64,000 bases of DNA, taken from NCBI GenBank assembly GCA_040755835.1, contig JBFMAB010000057.1, positions 1-64,000 on the forward strand, in the 5' to 3' direction. The first letter of the stretch is position 1; each line of letters starts with the position of its first letter. The DNA comes from JADLDB01 sp040755835 (lineage in GTDB: Bacteria; Myxococcota; Myxococcia; Myxococcales; Myxococcaceae). The notes below the pieces were generated by a model. That model worked only from the letters and a program-made list of their open reading frames with translations. It made no database searches and had not been told where the DNA came from. Below are positions 54,095-62,906 of the stretch, piece by piece. The position numbers and the translations under genes were made by a program.

Positions 54095-55713
54095 TGCAGT
54101 CGTTGTCCGACCTCAAGCGCGCCGTGGTGCTCAAACCCGACGACGCGAGGGCCCGGTACGAGCTCGCCGAGGCGTACTTCGCCGAAGGGCAGTACGCCCA
54201 GGCCGCCACGCAGCTCGAGAAGGCGGTGGCGCTCGACCCCGACGACGCCAACGCGCGCCGGCTGCTCGCGCGCTGCTTCGAGCGCGACAACAAGGTCCCG
54301 AAGGCGATGGCGGTGCTGGAGGAGATGGTGAAGCGGGCGCCGCACGACGCCGACGCGCGCGACGAGCTGTGCGGCTTCTTGCTGCAGCAGGGGCGCATCG
54401 ACGACGCCATTCTCCACGCCGCCGAGGCGGTGCGCTTCTCGCCCGAGGACGTGAAGCGCCGGCTCATGCTGGCGGACCTGCTCTTGCAGCGCCGCCTGCC
54501 CGAGCGCGCCCGCGCGGTGCTGGAGGAGGCGCAGCGGCTGTTCCCCACCGACGCCGCGGTCGCGAAGGAGCTTCGCCACGTCTACGTCGAGCTCGGCGAC
54601 GAGGTCGCCAGCCAGCGCGTCGCCGGCGAGAAGGACCGCGCGTACTTCCAGAAGCAGGCGCGCGCAGCGCTGTCCAGCCCGCGCGTGGGCCCCCTGCTCA
54701 CCTCGGTCGCGTTGAGGCGCTTCGCCGACGAAGTCTCGAAGGGCGACATTCCCGGAGCGCATCGCGCGATGGGCGCGGTGTCCGCCGAGGACCGCGCGCA
54801 GGCGGGCTTCCACTTCCTGTTGGGCGAGCTCCGCCTCCTCGAGCGCAGCTTCGGCGACGCCGAGGCCGCCTTCACCCGCGCGCTGGAGCTCAAGCCCGAC
54901 CTCGGCATGGCCTGGAACCGCCTGGGCGACCTCGCGCAGACGAAGAACGAGCTCAAGGCGGCGGTGACGCTCTACAAGAAGGCGATTCTCTTCGGCGAGG
55001 ACGACGCGAACGCCTGGGAGGACCTGGGTGACATCCACGCGACGCTGGGCGAGCGCGGGAAGGCCGAGAAGATGTACCGCACCGCCGCGCAGAAGGACCC
55101 GTCGGGCACCGCGGCGAAGAAGCTGGCGTCGCTCGACGCGCGGGTGCTGGACGCGGCGCCGGCCGTCGGCAAAGTGGGCGTGCTGGGCTGGAGCCCCACC
55201 GGCGGCGCGGTGTCACCGCTCGAGGCGGTCGCGGTGGACGGCAAGGGCGAGCTCATCTTCTCGGGCAACGTCGGCCCCACCGGCAAGGAGGCCGCCGCGG
55301 TCGCCTTTTCGGTCATCAAGGCGCGCAGCAAGGACCTCGGCGTCGACGGGCTGGTGCGCACCTTCGACCTGCACCTGCACTTCACCGACACGCACATCGG
55401 CAAGGACGGTCCGTCGGCGGGCCTCGCGCTGTTGCTGGCCGGCGTGTCCGCCTTCACGCAGAAGCCGCTCAAGCCGAAGCTGGCCGCGACGGGCGAATTG
55501 ACGCTGCACGGCATGGTGATGGCCGTGGGCGGCATTCACGAGAAGCTGGTCGCGGCGCACCTCGCCGGAGTGAAGACGGTGCTGTTGCCGAAGCAGAACC
55601 TCAAGGAGGCGCGCGCGCTGCCGGACGAGGTGACGCGCGAGCTCGAACTCATCTTCGTCGAATCGGTAGCCGAGGCCATCACGCTGGCCCTCGCGGGGGG
55701 AGAGAACAGGTGA
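54094..55713 (+). CDS. TPR protein with C-terminal Lon-type (S16) protease domain and no ATPase
   Basis: 539 residues. About 1-340 are TPR helices (ARYELAEAYFAEGQYAQAAT, ARRLLARCFERDNKVPKAMA, AWNRLGDLAQTKNELKAAVT, AWEDLGDIHATLGERGKAEK). About 355-535 are a complete Lon proteolytic domain: VDGKGELIFSGNVGPTGKEA, FTDTHIGKDGPSAGLALLLA with Ser441, and VMAVGGIHEKLVAAHLAGVK with Lys484. The 43-residue Ser-Lys spacing equals that of E. coli Lon (Ser679, Lys722), so it should be active. There is no AAA+ module; TPRs occupy its place and probably bind Hsp70 or clients. ATG overlaps the Hsp70 stop; its own stop overlaps the next GTG. Confidence 0.92.
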   Translation: MQSLSDLKRAVVLKPDDARARYELAEAYFAEGQYAQAATQLEKAVALDPDDANARRLLARCFERDNKVPKAMAVLEEMVKRAPHDADARDELCGFLLQQGRIDDAILHAAEAVRFSPEDVKRRLMLADLLLQRRLPERARAVLEEAQRLFPTDAAVAKELRHVYVELGDEVASQRVAGEKDRAYFQKQARAALSSPRVGPLLTSVALRRFADEVSKGDIPGAHRAMGAVSAEDRAQAGFHFLLGELRLLERSFGDAEAAFTRALELKPDLGMAWNRLGDLAQTKNELKAAVTLYKKAILFGEDDANAWEDLGDIHATLGERGKAEKMYRTAAQKDPSGTAAKKLASLDARVLDAAPAVGKVGVLGWSPTGGAVSPLEAVAVDGKGELIFSGNVGPTGKEAAAVAFSVIKARSKDLGVDGLVRTFDLHLHFTDTHIGKDGPSAGLALLLAGVSAFTQKPLKPKLAATGELTLHGMVMAVGGIHEKLVAAHLAGVKTVLLPKQNLKEARALPDEVTRELELIFVESVAEAITLALAGGENR

Positions 55714-58265
55714 GCAACATCAACGCCAAAAACTTCTACGACGTGCTGGGCGTGGACAGGGCGGCCGACGAGCGCGCCATCAAGAAGGCGTACTTCGCGC
55801 TCGTGCGGAAGTACCCGCCGGAGACGCACCCCGAGGAATTCAAGAAGCTGCGCGAGGCGTACGAGGTGTTGTCCGACGCCGAGGCGCGCCGCGACTACGA
55901 CTCCATCGGCCAGTACGACTCGCACGGCGAGCACGTTGGTGAGCAGATTCGCCTCGCGACCGAGGCCATCGAGCAGCAGCGCTACGAGGACGCGCAGCAG
56001 ATCCTCATCGCATTGGTGAAGGACAAGCCCGAGCTGGCCTTCGCGCGCGACCTGCTGGGCATGGCGTACCTGCACGACCAAAAGCCCGAGCAGGCGCTGG
56101 CCATCTTCACCGACCTGGTGTCGAGGCACCCGGACAACGGCGCCTACCACCTGCACTTCGGTTACGCGCAGCACGCGCTCAAGCAGTTCGCCGCGGCCGC
56201 CGGCGCGTACCAGAAGAGCTTCGAGCTGAACAAAGAGGACGTGCGCCCGCTGGTCAGCCTGGCCGACTGCTACATGGACCAGAAGCGGTGGGACGACGCG
56301 GTCCGCGTGCTGGACCAGGCCATCAACCTCGACGGCTCGGTGGACTTCCGCGACTTCGGTCTCTTCGTGCGCAAGCTCGAGGTGGAGATCGAACGCGCGA
56401 ACAAGCAGGCCGTGCTGCAGGTGCTGGCGCAGCTGGTGCCCATCATCCCCGACGACCCGGCGGCCAGGCGCTTCGTGGCGAACCGCCTCGCGTCGATGGC
56501 CGCGCCGCTGTTCGCGATGAAGCGCGTCGACGAAGCCAACGTGCTGATGCGCGAGGCCGCGAAGCTCGACCCGAATCGCTCGACGGGCGCGATGCCGCAG
56601 ACGTTCGAGGTGGAGATCGAGCGCCTGCCCGAGGCGTCGAAGCAGTGGCTCATCCAACAGAACAAGACGAAGTCGTGGGCGAAGGTGCCGAACAGCGCCA
56701 TGGGCTGGCCCGTCTTCCTGTTGCTCGTCGGCCTCGGCGGCGGCTGGGTGTCGCTCATGGCGGCCTTCACCGGGCGGCGGCCGTTGGACGGCGGCGGGCT
56801 GCTCTTGTTCTTCCTCGCCATGGCGGGCTTCGGGCTGCTCACGGCCTGGTGCATCCGCCGTATCATGCTGGCGGCGAAGAGCCCGTACGGCGCGTACACC
56901 TTCGTGCACCCGCTGTTTCTCCTGCAGGTGAGGCTCGACAAGGTCATCGCCTGGCCGCTGGCCAACCTGCACGACGTGCGGGTGACGCATCACCACACCA
57001 ACGGCGTCTACACGACCAGCCGCATCGACCTGGTGTTCAACCGGAAGACGTTCAACACCAACATCTACGGGCAGCAGGCCGCGGTGGACTGGGCCAACGC
57101 GGTGCTGGCGAAGCGGCGCCGCATGCTCGAGCTGATGTACTCGGGGATGCTGGAGGAGGGCGAGGAGGAGACGAACCTCATCCCGGCCAACCTCATCCCC
57201 GAGGAGGGCAAGCCCGCGCCGCTCACGCCCACCGCCGAGAGGCGAAAGAAGAACGGGCGCATCGTGATGGCCGCGGTGGTGGGCGGCGCCGCGCTGCTCA
57301 CGCTGGGCGTCATTCCGTACAACTCGGTGAAGGCCGACAACTACGCCTGGGAGGACGCGAAGTTCGCCTACCGGGACAAGGTGCGCGCGTACCAGAGGTA
57401 CCTGAACACGTACCCCAGCGGGCGCCACGCCGACGAGGCGAAGGCGGCCATCGACAGCATCTACTCGGCGGCCGAGGCGAAGGTGAAGGCGCACAACTCC
57501 AGCGAGATGGCGCCGGCGCTGCTCGACGTGCTGAAGACGCTGCGCGAGAAGCAGCTGTCGCAGGTGAACGTGAAGTACGTCTCGCACACGCTCTTCGAGA
57601 AGCTGGACCTCGACAAGCTGCCCGAGGACCTCAAGGGGAAGGTCATCGACCCCAGGCTGGCGTTTTCGGACAGCAGCAACAGGAATCGCGAGCGGCACAT
57701 CACCGAGTCGCTCGAGCAGGCCTTCCGCAAGCTGCTGGGTGAAGGCGTCGTCAGCATCGTCGCCGACGGCCAGGAGCCGTACGCGTACGGCGACGAGTAC
57801 GGCAGCGAGCCGAAGCCGCCGAAGTCGCCCATCACCTTCGTCGTCAACTACGAGGTGGCGCTCACCGGCACCATCTACGAGTCGGTGAAGAAGGCCGGCA
57901 CCAGCAACGACGACAAGAAGTTCCTCGGCATCGCCTTCCTCTGGGACCTCGACGTCGCCTTCGACGGCGACGAGAAGCCCCGCTACACCTTCGCCTTCGA
58001 CTCCGAGCCGGCGAGGGACATCAAGTGGACGACGTACGGCAACAAGTACGGCATCAACGACGAGTCGCCCACGCTGCCCTACGACAAGATGGCGGAGTCC
58101 GGCTTCGACGACTTCCAGCACCAGATCGCCGTGCGCTTCGGCATCGAGCAGGCCACGCCGAAGAGGTTCGCCGACGACCCCTCCGATGAGGGGTACGACG
58201 ACGGCTACGACGAGCCGCCGCCCCCGCCGACGAAGAGGCTCGCGCCGCTGCCGAAGAAGAGGTAG
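55710..58265 (+). CDS. Membrane-anchored J-like protein with TPRs and HPD-to-PPE change
   Basis: 851 residues from GTG 55710. Residues about 4-70 form a J domain: NFYDVLGVDRAADERAIKKAY, then RKYPPETHPEEFKKLREAYEVLSD. Where J proteins have His-Pro-Asp this one has Pro36-Pro37-Glu38. TPR helices follow (about 80-230). Two helices at about 332-353 and 362-384 and one at about 517-536 anchor it; between them is a segment that may be a PH-like beta domain (RIDLVFNRKTFNTNIYG). The last 300 residues are soluble, with VTFVVNYEV-like beta stretches, and end in a Pro/Arg/Lys tail. It should recruit the Hsp70/TPR-Lon pair to the membrane. Loss of HPD makes normal ATPase stimulation doubtful. Confidence 0.88.
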   Translation: MSNINAKNFYDVLGVDRAADERAIKKAYFALVRKYPPETHPEEFKKLREAYEVLSDAEARRDYDSIGQYDSHGEHVGEQIRLATEAIEQQRYEDAQQILIALVKDKPELAFARDLLGMAYLHDQKPEQALAIFTDLVSRHPDNGAYHLHFGYAQHALKQFAAAAGAYQKSFELNKEDVRPLVSLADCYMDQKRWDDAVRVLDQAINLDGSVDFRDFGLFVRKLEVEIERANKQAVLQVLAQLVPIIPDDPAARRFVANRLASMAAPLFAMKRVDEANVLMREAAKLDPNRSTGAMPQTFEVEIERLPEASKQWLIQQNKTKSWAKVPNSAMGWPVFLLLVGLGGGWVSLMAAFTGRRPLDGGGLLLFFLAMAGFGLLTAWCIRRIMLAAKSPYGAYTFVHPLFLLQVRLDKVIAWPLANLHDVRVTHHHTNGVYTTSRIDLVFNRKTFNTNIYGQQAAVDWANAVLAKRRRMLELMYSGMLEEGEEETNLIPANLIPEEGKPAPLTPTAERRKKNGRIVMAAVVGGAALLTLGVIPYNSVKADNYAWEDAKFAYRDKVRAYQRYLNTYPSGRHADEAKAAIDSIYSAAEAKVKAHNSSEMAPALLDVLKTLREKQLSQVNVKYVSHTLFEKLDLDKLPEDLKGKVIDPRLAFSDSSNRNRERHITESLEQAFRKLLGEGVVSIVADGQEPYAYGDEYGSEPKPPKSPITFVVNYEVALTGTIYESVKKAGTSNDDKKFLGIAFLWDLDVAFDGDEKPRYTFAFDSEPARDIKWTTYGNKYGINDESPTLPYDKMAESGFDDFQHQIAVRFGIEQATPKRFADDPSDEGYDDGYDEPPPPPTKRLAPLPKKR

Positions 58266-58334
58266 CCCGCCAGTCAGGGGAGGTCCGTTGGGTGGCCGCG
58301 CGGCGCGGCGCGGCTACACTCGGGGGCGCGACAC

Positions 58335-59327
58335 ATGCCGTTCCGCCTCGCGCCCGCGCTGCGCTTCAACCCCGACGAGCTGTACAAGGTGCCCACCGAC
58401 GATGGCAGCGCCATCGCGCTGGGGCGCTACCGGCCGCGCGGCCCGCGCCGCTTCGTCGAGCCGGTGGTGTTGGGGCACAGCCTCGGCACCAACCGCTTCA
58501 ACCTGGACTTCGACGAGACGTACTCGGTGGCCCGGGCGCTGGCGCGGCGCGGCTTCGAGGCGTGGGTGCTGGAGCTGCGCGGCCACGGGCTGGCGGGCAG
58601 CGCCCAGGGCAGCACCTTCGACGTCGAGGCGACGCACGACGTGACGGCGGCCTTGCGCGCGGTGACGTCCACCGGCGCGCCCCGCGTCCTGTGGGTCGGG
58701 CACTCGCGCGGCGGCATGCTGGCGTACGCGCACCTCGCGCGGAACCCGCAGGCGCCGATTCGCGCCATCGCCAACCTGGGCACGCCGGTGCACTTCGAGG
58801 CGTCGCCCGGCTTGAAGCGCTTCATCGCCGCCTTGGCGCCGACGCTGCAGCTGCCGGTGCTGCCGCTGGGCCTCGCGGCGAAGGCGGCCGTGCCCATCGG
58901 CCTGCCGCCGGACCCCATCGGCAAGTACCTGGTGCGCGCGGAGAACATGGACAAGCGCGTCATCCGCCAGGCCATCGCCCACGTCGCGGCCGACGTGCCG
59001 GGCGGCGTGGGGCGGCAGTTCGCGCGGTGGATTCGCACCGGCGCCTTCGACGGTGAGGACGGCTTCGACTACCGCCGCGGCATGAAGGCGATTTCCGCGC
59101 CGCTGCTGCTGCTCGCCGGCGTCAAGGACTACCTGGCGCCGCCGGCTGCAGTGCACGCCGCCGCGGCGCTGGTGTCGGGGCCGGTGGAGGCGGTGACGGT
59201 GGGGAAGGCGTCGGGGTTCTCCGACGACTACGGCCACGGTGACCTGGTGCTGGGCCGCCGCGCGCCGCAGGAGGTGTCCCCGCGCATCGCCGACTTCCTC
59301 GCGCGGCACGCGACGCCGGTCGCCTGA
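58335..59327 (+). CDS. Alpha/beta hydrolase
   Basis: 330 residues. The nucleophile elbow VLWVGHSRGGMLAYAHL places Ser at about 124; LLLLAGVKDYLAPPAA holds the likely catalytic Asp; SDDYGHGDLVLGRRA holds the likely His. The N-terminal PVVLGHSLGTNRFNLDF provides the oxyanion strand. A helical cap (about 170-235) covers the site. Probably an esterase, lipase or related hydrolase; substrate unknown. It begins 70 bases after the J-like gene on the same strand and might belong to that operon. Confidence 0.88.
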   Translation: MPFRLAPALRFNPDELYKVPTDDGSAIALGRYRPRGPRRFVEPVVLGHSLGTNRFNLDFDETYSVARALARRGFEAWVLELRGHGLAGSAQGSTFDVEATHDVTAALRAVTSTGAPRVLWVGHSRGGMLAYAHLARNPQAPIRAIANLGTPVHFEASPGLKRFIAALAPTLQLPVLPLGLAAKAAVPIGLPPDPIGKYLVRAENMDKRVIRQAIAHVAADVPGGVGRQFARWIRTGAFDGEDGFDYRRGMKAISAPLLLLAGVKDYLAPPAAVHAAAALVSGPVEAVTVGKASGFSDDYGHGDLVLGRRAPQEVSPRIADFLARHATPVA

Positions 59328-59703
59328 GCCGCGCAGCGCAGGTGCAGCAGCGCAGGTGCGGGGCAGCCGCGGTCGCGGCGGCGCAGTGCTCGGGGGCCAG
59401 GTCGCGGCGGCGCAGCGCAGGTGCTCGGAGGACCTGCGCGCCACTGGACCTGCGCGCCACTCCGGGGCCTCGGGTGCCAGGCGCGCGGCCCGCCTGGTGT
59501 CGGTATGAGTTGCTTCGAGGAGCTGCTGCGCTGCTGTGGCTTCTCAGCGAGTGAGAGGCGACTGGAGCGTCCACGCCGTCCTCGGAGGCGGACGGCGCGC
59601 GGCGCGCGGGGCGGGGCGTGGGGGGCGGCACGCTTCTCGCTCTCGTCAGCGTCACGCGGTCATGGGCCGGCGTGGACGAGGCCGCGGGAAAGGAGAGAGA
59701 GCG
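59328..59703. repeat. Repeat-rich intergenic region with short direct and inverted repeats
   Basis: No gene is supported. A 16-bp sequence GGACCTGCGCGCCACT is repeated in tandem at 59430-59445 and 59446-59461. GGTCGCGGCGGCGCAG occurs at 59371-59386 and 59400-59415. GCGCAGGTGC recurs at least three times from 59335 on. GCGCAGGT (59415-59422) and ACCTGCGC (59432-59439) can pair as a hairpin just after the hydrolase gene, without a T-run. Bases 59540-59690 show nothing clear. Confidence 0.65.
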
Positions 59704-59904
59704 ATGATGGAACCTGGGAAGTCGCTGGCGGTCTTCTCGATTCGGCCGGGGCGCAACGGCAGCATCTGGGTGCGCGCGGGCTGGGCCGAGGTGAACCGCG
59801 ATGGCTCGGTGAATCTGCACCTCGACGTGCTGCCCCTCGACGGGAAGCTGCACGTCCGGGAGACGTACGCGCGGAACGTCGAGCCGCAGGCGCTTCCGCA
59901 CTGA
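59704..59904 (+). CDS. Small conserved-looking protein
   Basis: 66 residues from ATG 59704 (or 59707), with AAAGGAG eight bases upstream. The sequence VFSIRPGRNGSIWVRAGWAE then VNRDGSVNLHLDVLPLDGK and LHVRE resembles DUF736-like small proteins (short beta-rich units with NRDGS..L.LD..P..G.L..R). Resemblance is by eye. Stands alone. Confidence 0.65.
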   Translation: MMEPGKSLAVFSIRPGRNGSIWVRAGWAEVNRDGSVNLHLDVLPLDGKLHVRETYARNVEPQALPH

Positions 59905-60460
59905 AACCCGAGCGGGGAGGGCGGGCCTCACGTCCCTCTCGAGCCGGTCCGCGCCTCCCCGCGCTTCTTCACTCGGCCCGGTCCACGTTCAGCGATCGCC
60001 GTCGTCGTACTCGTCGGCGAAGTGGCGCAGCGACTCCCGGACGATGGGCGGGCTGGGTGGCCGCGGAGCGCTCACCGGTCCGGCGCCCAGCCGCACGCGC
60101 GTTCCCGGCGGATTCGAGCGTCAGCAACAGTCGAAGAATCGCCCCCTCCCCTCGGCCGGTCCGCGCTGTTCACCATTGTCGACTCACCATCGTCGACGCC
60201 TGAGCCGGCGTCGCAAGACTTCATCCTGCGATGAGCGGGCGACCGGTGGCCGCGCGGCGATGGCGATGAGCGTGCGCCGCTTGTTCCGCCACACGTTGCG
60301 CCACACCATGCGTGCCAGCATCGAGAGGCCTCCTCGGGCATCTTGCACCTCTGCGCCGCGCGCGCAGCACGTTCCCTCGCAGTCTCCGGGCGGGCTGTGG
60401 ACGCCCGTCAAGAAGCGCCAGCGCTACCCGTCCCGGGGCGTTGGCAAGTATGAGCGGCTC
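59905..60460. other. 556-bp gap holding debris of older genes
   Basis: No intact gene. It contains an ABC-permease N-terminal remnant (minus, 60184-60321), an imperfect 14-bp tandem pair TCACCATTGTCGAC / TCACCATCGTCGAC (60170-60197), and a minus-strand open stretch 59989-60075 ending ESLRHFADEYDDGDR that could be another cut-off tail. It must also hold the promoter for the GH31 lipoprotein gene, which I could not identify. Confidence 0.5.
60184..60321 (-). pseudogene. Beheaded ABC permease: start and first helix only
   Basis: From ATG 60321, with GGAGG upstream, the minus strand reads MLARMVWRNVWRNKRRTLIA, the typical N-terminus of a MacB/FtsX permease (compare NVRRNRRRTAIT at 8880). After about 25 residues the hydrophobic helix breaks off into Arg-rich nonsense ending at 60184. 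A deletion with an end near 60247 removed the rest of the gene. Confidence 0.7.
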
Positions 60461-62872
60461 ATGCGCAGGTTCCTCCTCCTCGGCGCGGTCGCCCTCGCGG
60501 GCTGCGGCCCCTCCACGCCCACCCTCGGCGGCTTCACCCTCGACGCCCGCGAGCGCAGCTTCGAGGTCCGCTTCGGCGACGCGGTGCTGCTCGACACCAG
60601 CGAAGGCGACGGCCAGGCGGCGCCGGTGTCGGTCGCGACGTCGAAGGCGCGCTACGAGATGCAGTACGGCAGCTGGCGCATCACCGACGGCAAGGCCGAC
60701 CTCGTCACCGGGCGCCGCTTCCAGTGGGACCGGCTCCTCTCGGGCCGCGCCGACGGCCACTGGGTGGACCCGACCGGCGCCGTCATCGTGAGGCTGTCGG
60801 CCACCTCGCCCGGCCCAGGCGCGCTGGCGATGGTCTTCGAGGCCGCGGACCCCGCCGTCAACCGGCTCGCGGTGTCCTTCACCTGCCGCGACGACGACCA
60901 CTACCTCGGCTTCGGCGGCCAGGCCGACGGCATCGACCACATGGGGCAGACGGTGCCCATCTGGACGAGCGAGCCCGGCATCGGCAAGCAGCTGGAGAAC
61001 GACGACTCCCCCGACCTCTGGTTCCTCGTCGGCACGCGCCACGCGTCCAGCTACGGGCTGCCCACCTGGTTGTCGAACCGCGGCTACGTCGGCGTGGTGG
61101 AGAGCGACCGCCGCAGCGTCTTCGAATTGTGCAGCGGCCCCGAGAAGGTCTTCCGCATCGAAGTCTGGGCCAACCGCTTCACCCTGTGGCTCTTCCACGG
61201 CAACGTGCCGATGGGCAGCCTGTCGGCGGCCACCGCCTTCGCGCTTGGCCGGCCGCAGCGCCCGCCGCCCATGGCCTTCGCGCCGTGGAACGACGCCATC
61301 AAGGGCCCGGGCGCCGTGCGGGCGCTCGCGGCGCTGCTGCGCGACAACGACATCCCCTCGTCCGCCATCTGGACCGAGGACTTCCGCGGCGGCACCGAGG
61401 AGGCGAGCGGCTACCGCCTCGTCGAAGACTGGGACCTCGACCGCACGTTGTACCCCGACGCCGAAGGCCTCGCTGCAGAGCTCTCGGCGCAGGGCCTCGC
61501 GTGGCACGCGTACTTCAACACCTTCCTCGTCGAGGGGAACCCCGTCTACGACGCGGCGCTCGCCGGCGGCCACTTCGTCAAGAACGCGTCGGGCGAGCCG
61601 TACCTCTTCAGCGGCGTCACCTTCAAGCCGACGGGCCTCGCGGACCTCTCGCGCCCGGAGACGCGCGAATTCGTCAAGTCGTACATGCGCGGCGCGCTGG
61701 ACGCGGGCTTCACCGGGTGGATGGCGGACTACGGCGAGTGGCTGCCGCACGACGCGGTGCTGGCGTCGGGTGAGGATCCGCTGGAGGCGCACAACCGCTA
61801 CCCGCTGGAGTGGGCGAAGCTGAACGACGAGGTGCTGGCCGAGCGCCGCTCCGACGGCGTGCAGCGCACCTTCTTCGCGCGCGCCGGGTGGCTGAAGTCG
61901 AACGCGGTGACGCCGGTGGTGTGGGCCGGCGACCAGCGCACCAGCTTCCAGGCCGACGACGGGCTGCCCACCGTCATCCCCATGGGCCTCAACCTGGGCC
62001 TCGCGGGCGTGTCCACCTTCGGCCACGACATCGCCGGGTACCAGTCGGCCACCAACCCGCCGTCGACGAAGGAGCTGTTCTTCCGCTGGGTGACGCTGGG
62101 CGCGCTGTCGCCGGTGATGCGCACGCACCACGGCATCAGGCCCGCGGACAACTGGCGCCTCGACTCCGACGCCGAGACGCTGGCGCACTACAAGCGCTGG
62201 GCGAAACTGCACACGCAGCTCTTCCCGTACCTCGACGCGCACGCCGCCGAGGCCGAGGCCACGGGCGTGCCCATCTGGCGGGCGCTGCCCCTCATGTTCC
62301 CCAACGACGCGGCGACGTGGACGGTGGCGGACGAGTACATGCTGGGCGGCGCGCTCCTGGTGGCCCCGGTGGTGACGGAAGGCGCCACCAGCCGCGGCGT
62401 GCACCTGCCGCCCGGGGAGTGGGTGTCGTGGGACGGGTCGAAGCGCTACGCCGGCCCCGGCGACGTGGTGGTGGACGCGCCGCTCACCGAGGCGCCCGTC
62501 TTCATCCGCGTGGGCGCCGTCATCCCGCTGTTGCCCGACCGGGTGGACACGTTCTTGCCCGCGGAGCCGCCCACGGTGGACCTCGACGACGTCAAGGCCG
62601 AGCGGCGCCTGCGCGTGGTGGTGGGCTCGCAGAGCCAGTTCGCCGAGCGCGACGGCACCCGCTACACCTTCATGCCGGGCGACTCGACGGACTTCTACGA
62701 GGCCAACGTGAAGCTGGCGGACTGCGCCGCGGCCGAGGAGCGCGGCTGCGTCGACCGCTCGGGCCCGCACCCGCTGGTCCGGCTCAAGGGCGACGGCCCG
62801 CTGGACGTGCCCGGCGGGTACCTCGTCATCGACAGCCCCGTGACGCGCACCTGGGACGTCGAGGTGCTTTGA
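60461..62872 (+). CDS. GH31-family glycoside hydrolase lipoprotein (YihQ-like)
   Basis: 803 residues from ATG 60461. Lipobox VALAGC. The beta-barrel catalytic domain shows GFTGWMADYGEWLPHD with the nucleophile Asp at about 423 and VVWAGDQRTSF with the acid/base Asp at about 491; SFTCRDDDHYLGFGGQ, LWFLVGTRHASSYGLPTW and GHDIAGYQSAT also fit GH31. WMAD(Y/F)GE and WAGDQ are shared with the YihQ sulfoquinovosidase branch. Retaining alpha-glycosidase; whether sulfoquinovosides or other alpha-glucosides are cleaved cannot be decided here. A lipid anchor puts it at the envelope. Confidence 0.88.
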   Translation: MRRFLLLGAVALAGCGPSTPTLGGFTLDARERSFEVRFGDAVLLDTSEGDGQAAPVSVATSKARYEMQYGSWRITDGKADLVTGRRFQWDRLLSGRADGHWVDPTGAVIVRLSATSPGPGALAMVFEAADPAVNRLAVSFTCRDDDHYLGFGGQADGIDHMGQTVPIWTSEPGIGKQLENDDSPDLWFLVGTRHASSYGLPTWLSNRGYVGVVESDRRSVFELCSGPEKVFRIEVWANRFTLWLFHGNVPMGSLSAATAFALGRPQRPPPMAFAPWNDAIKGPGAVRALAALLRDNDIPSSAIWTEDFRGGTEEASGYRLVEDWDLDRTLYPDAEGLAAELSAQGLAWHAYFNTFLVEGNPVYDAALAGGHFVKNASGEPYLFSGVTFKPTGLADLSRPETREFVKSYMRGALDAGFTGWMADYGEWLPHDAVLASGEDPLEAHNRYPLEWAKLNDEVLAERRSDGVQRTFFARAGWLKSNAVTPVVWAGDQRTSFQADDGLPTVIPMGLNLGLAGVSTFGHDIAGYQSATNPPSTKELFFRWVTLGALSPVMRTHHGIRPADNWRLDSDAETLAHYKRWAKLHTQLFPYLDAHAAEAEATGVPIWRALPLMFPNDAATWTVADEYMLGGALLVAPVVTEGATSRGVHLPPGEWVSWDGSKRYAGPGDVVVDAPLTEAPVFIRVGAVIPLLPDRVDTFLPAEPPTVDLDDVKAERRLRVVVGSQSQFAERDGTRYTFMPGDSTDFYEANVKLADCAAAEERGCVDRSGPHPLVRLKGDGPLDVPGGYLVIDSPVTRTWDVEVL

Positions 62873-62906
62873 GGGGGCGCCGGCGCGGGTAGACTCACCC
62901 GAATCC

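Noticed and set aside
59989..60075. 28-codon minus-strand frame from a GTG
   Set aside because: No ribosome site; possible tail of a lost gene, mentioned only in the gap note.
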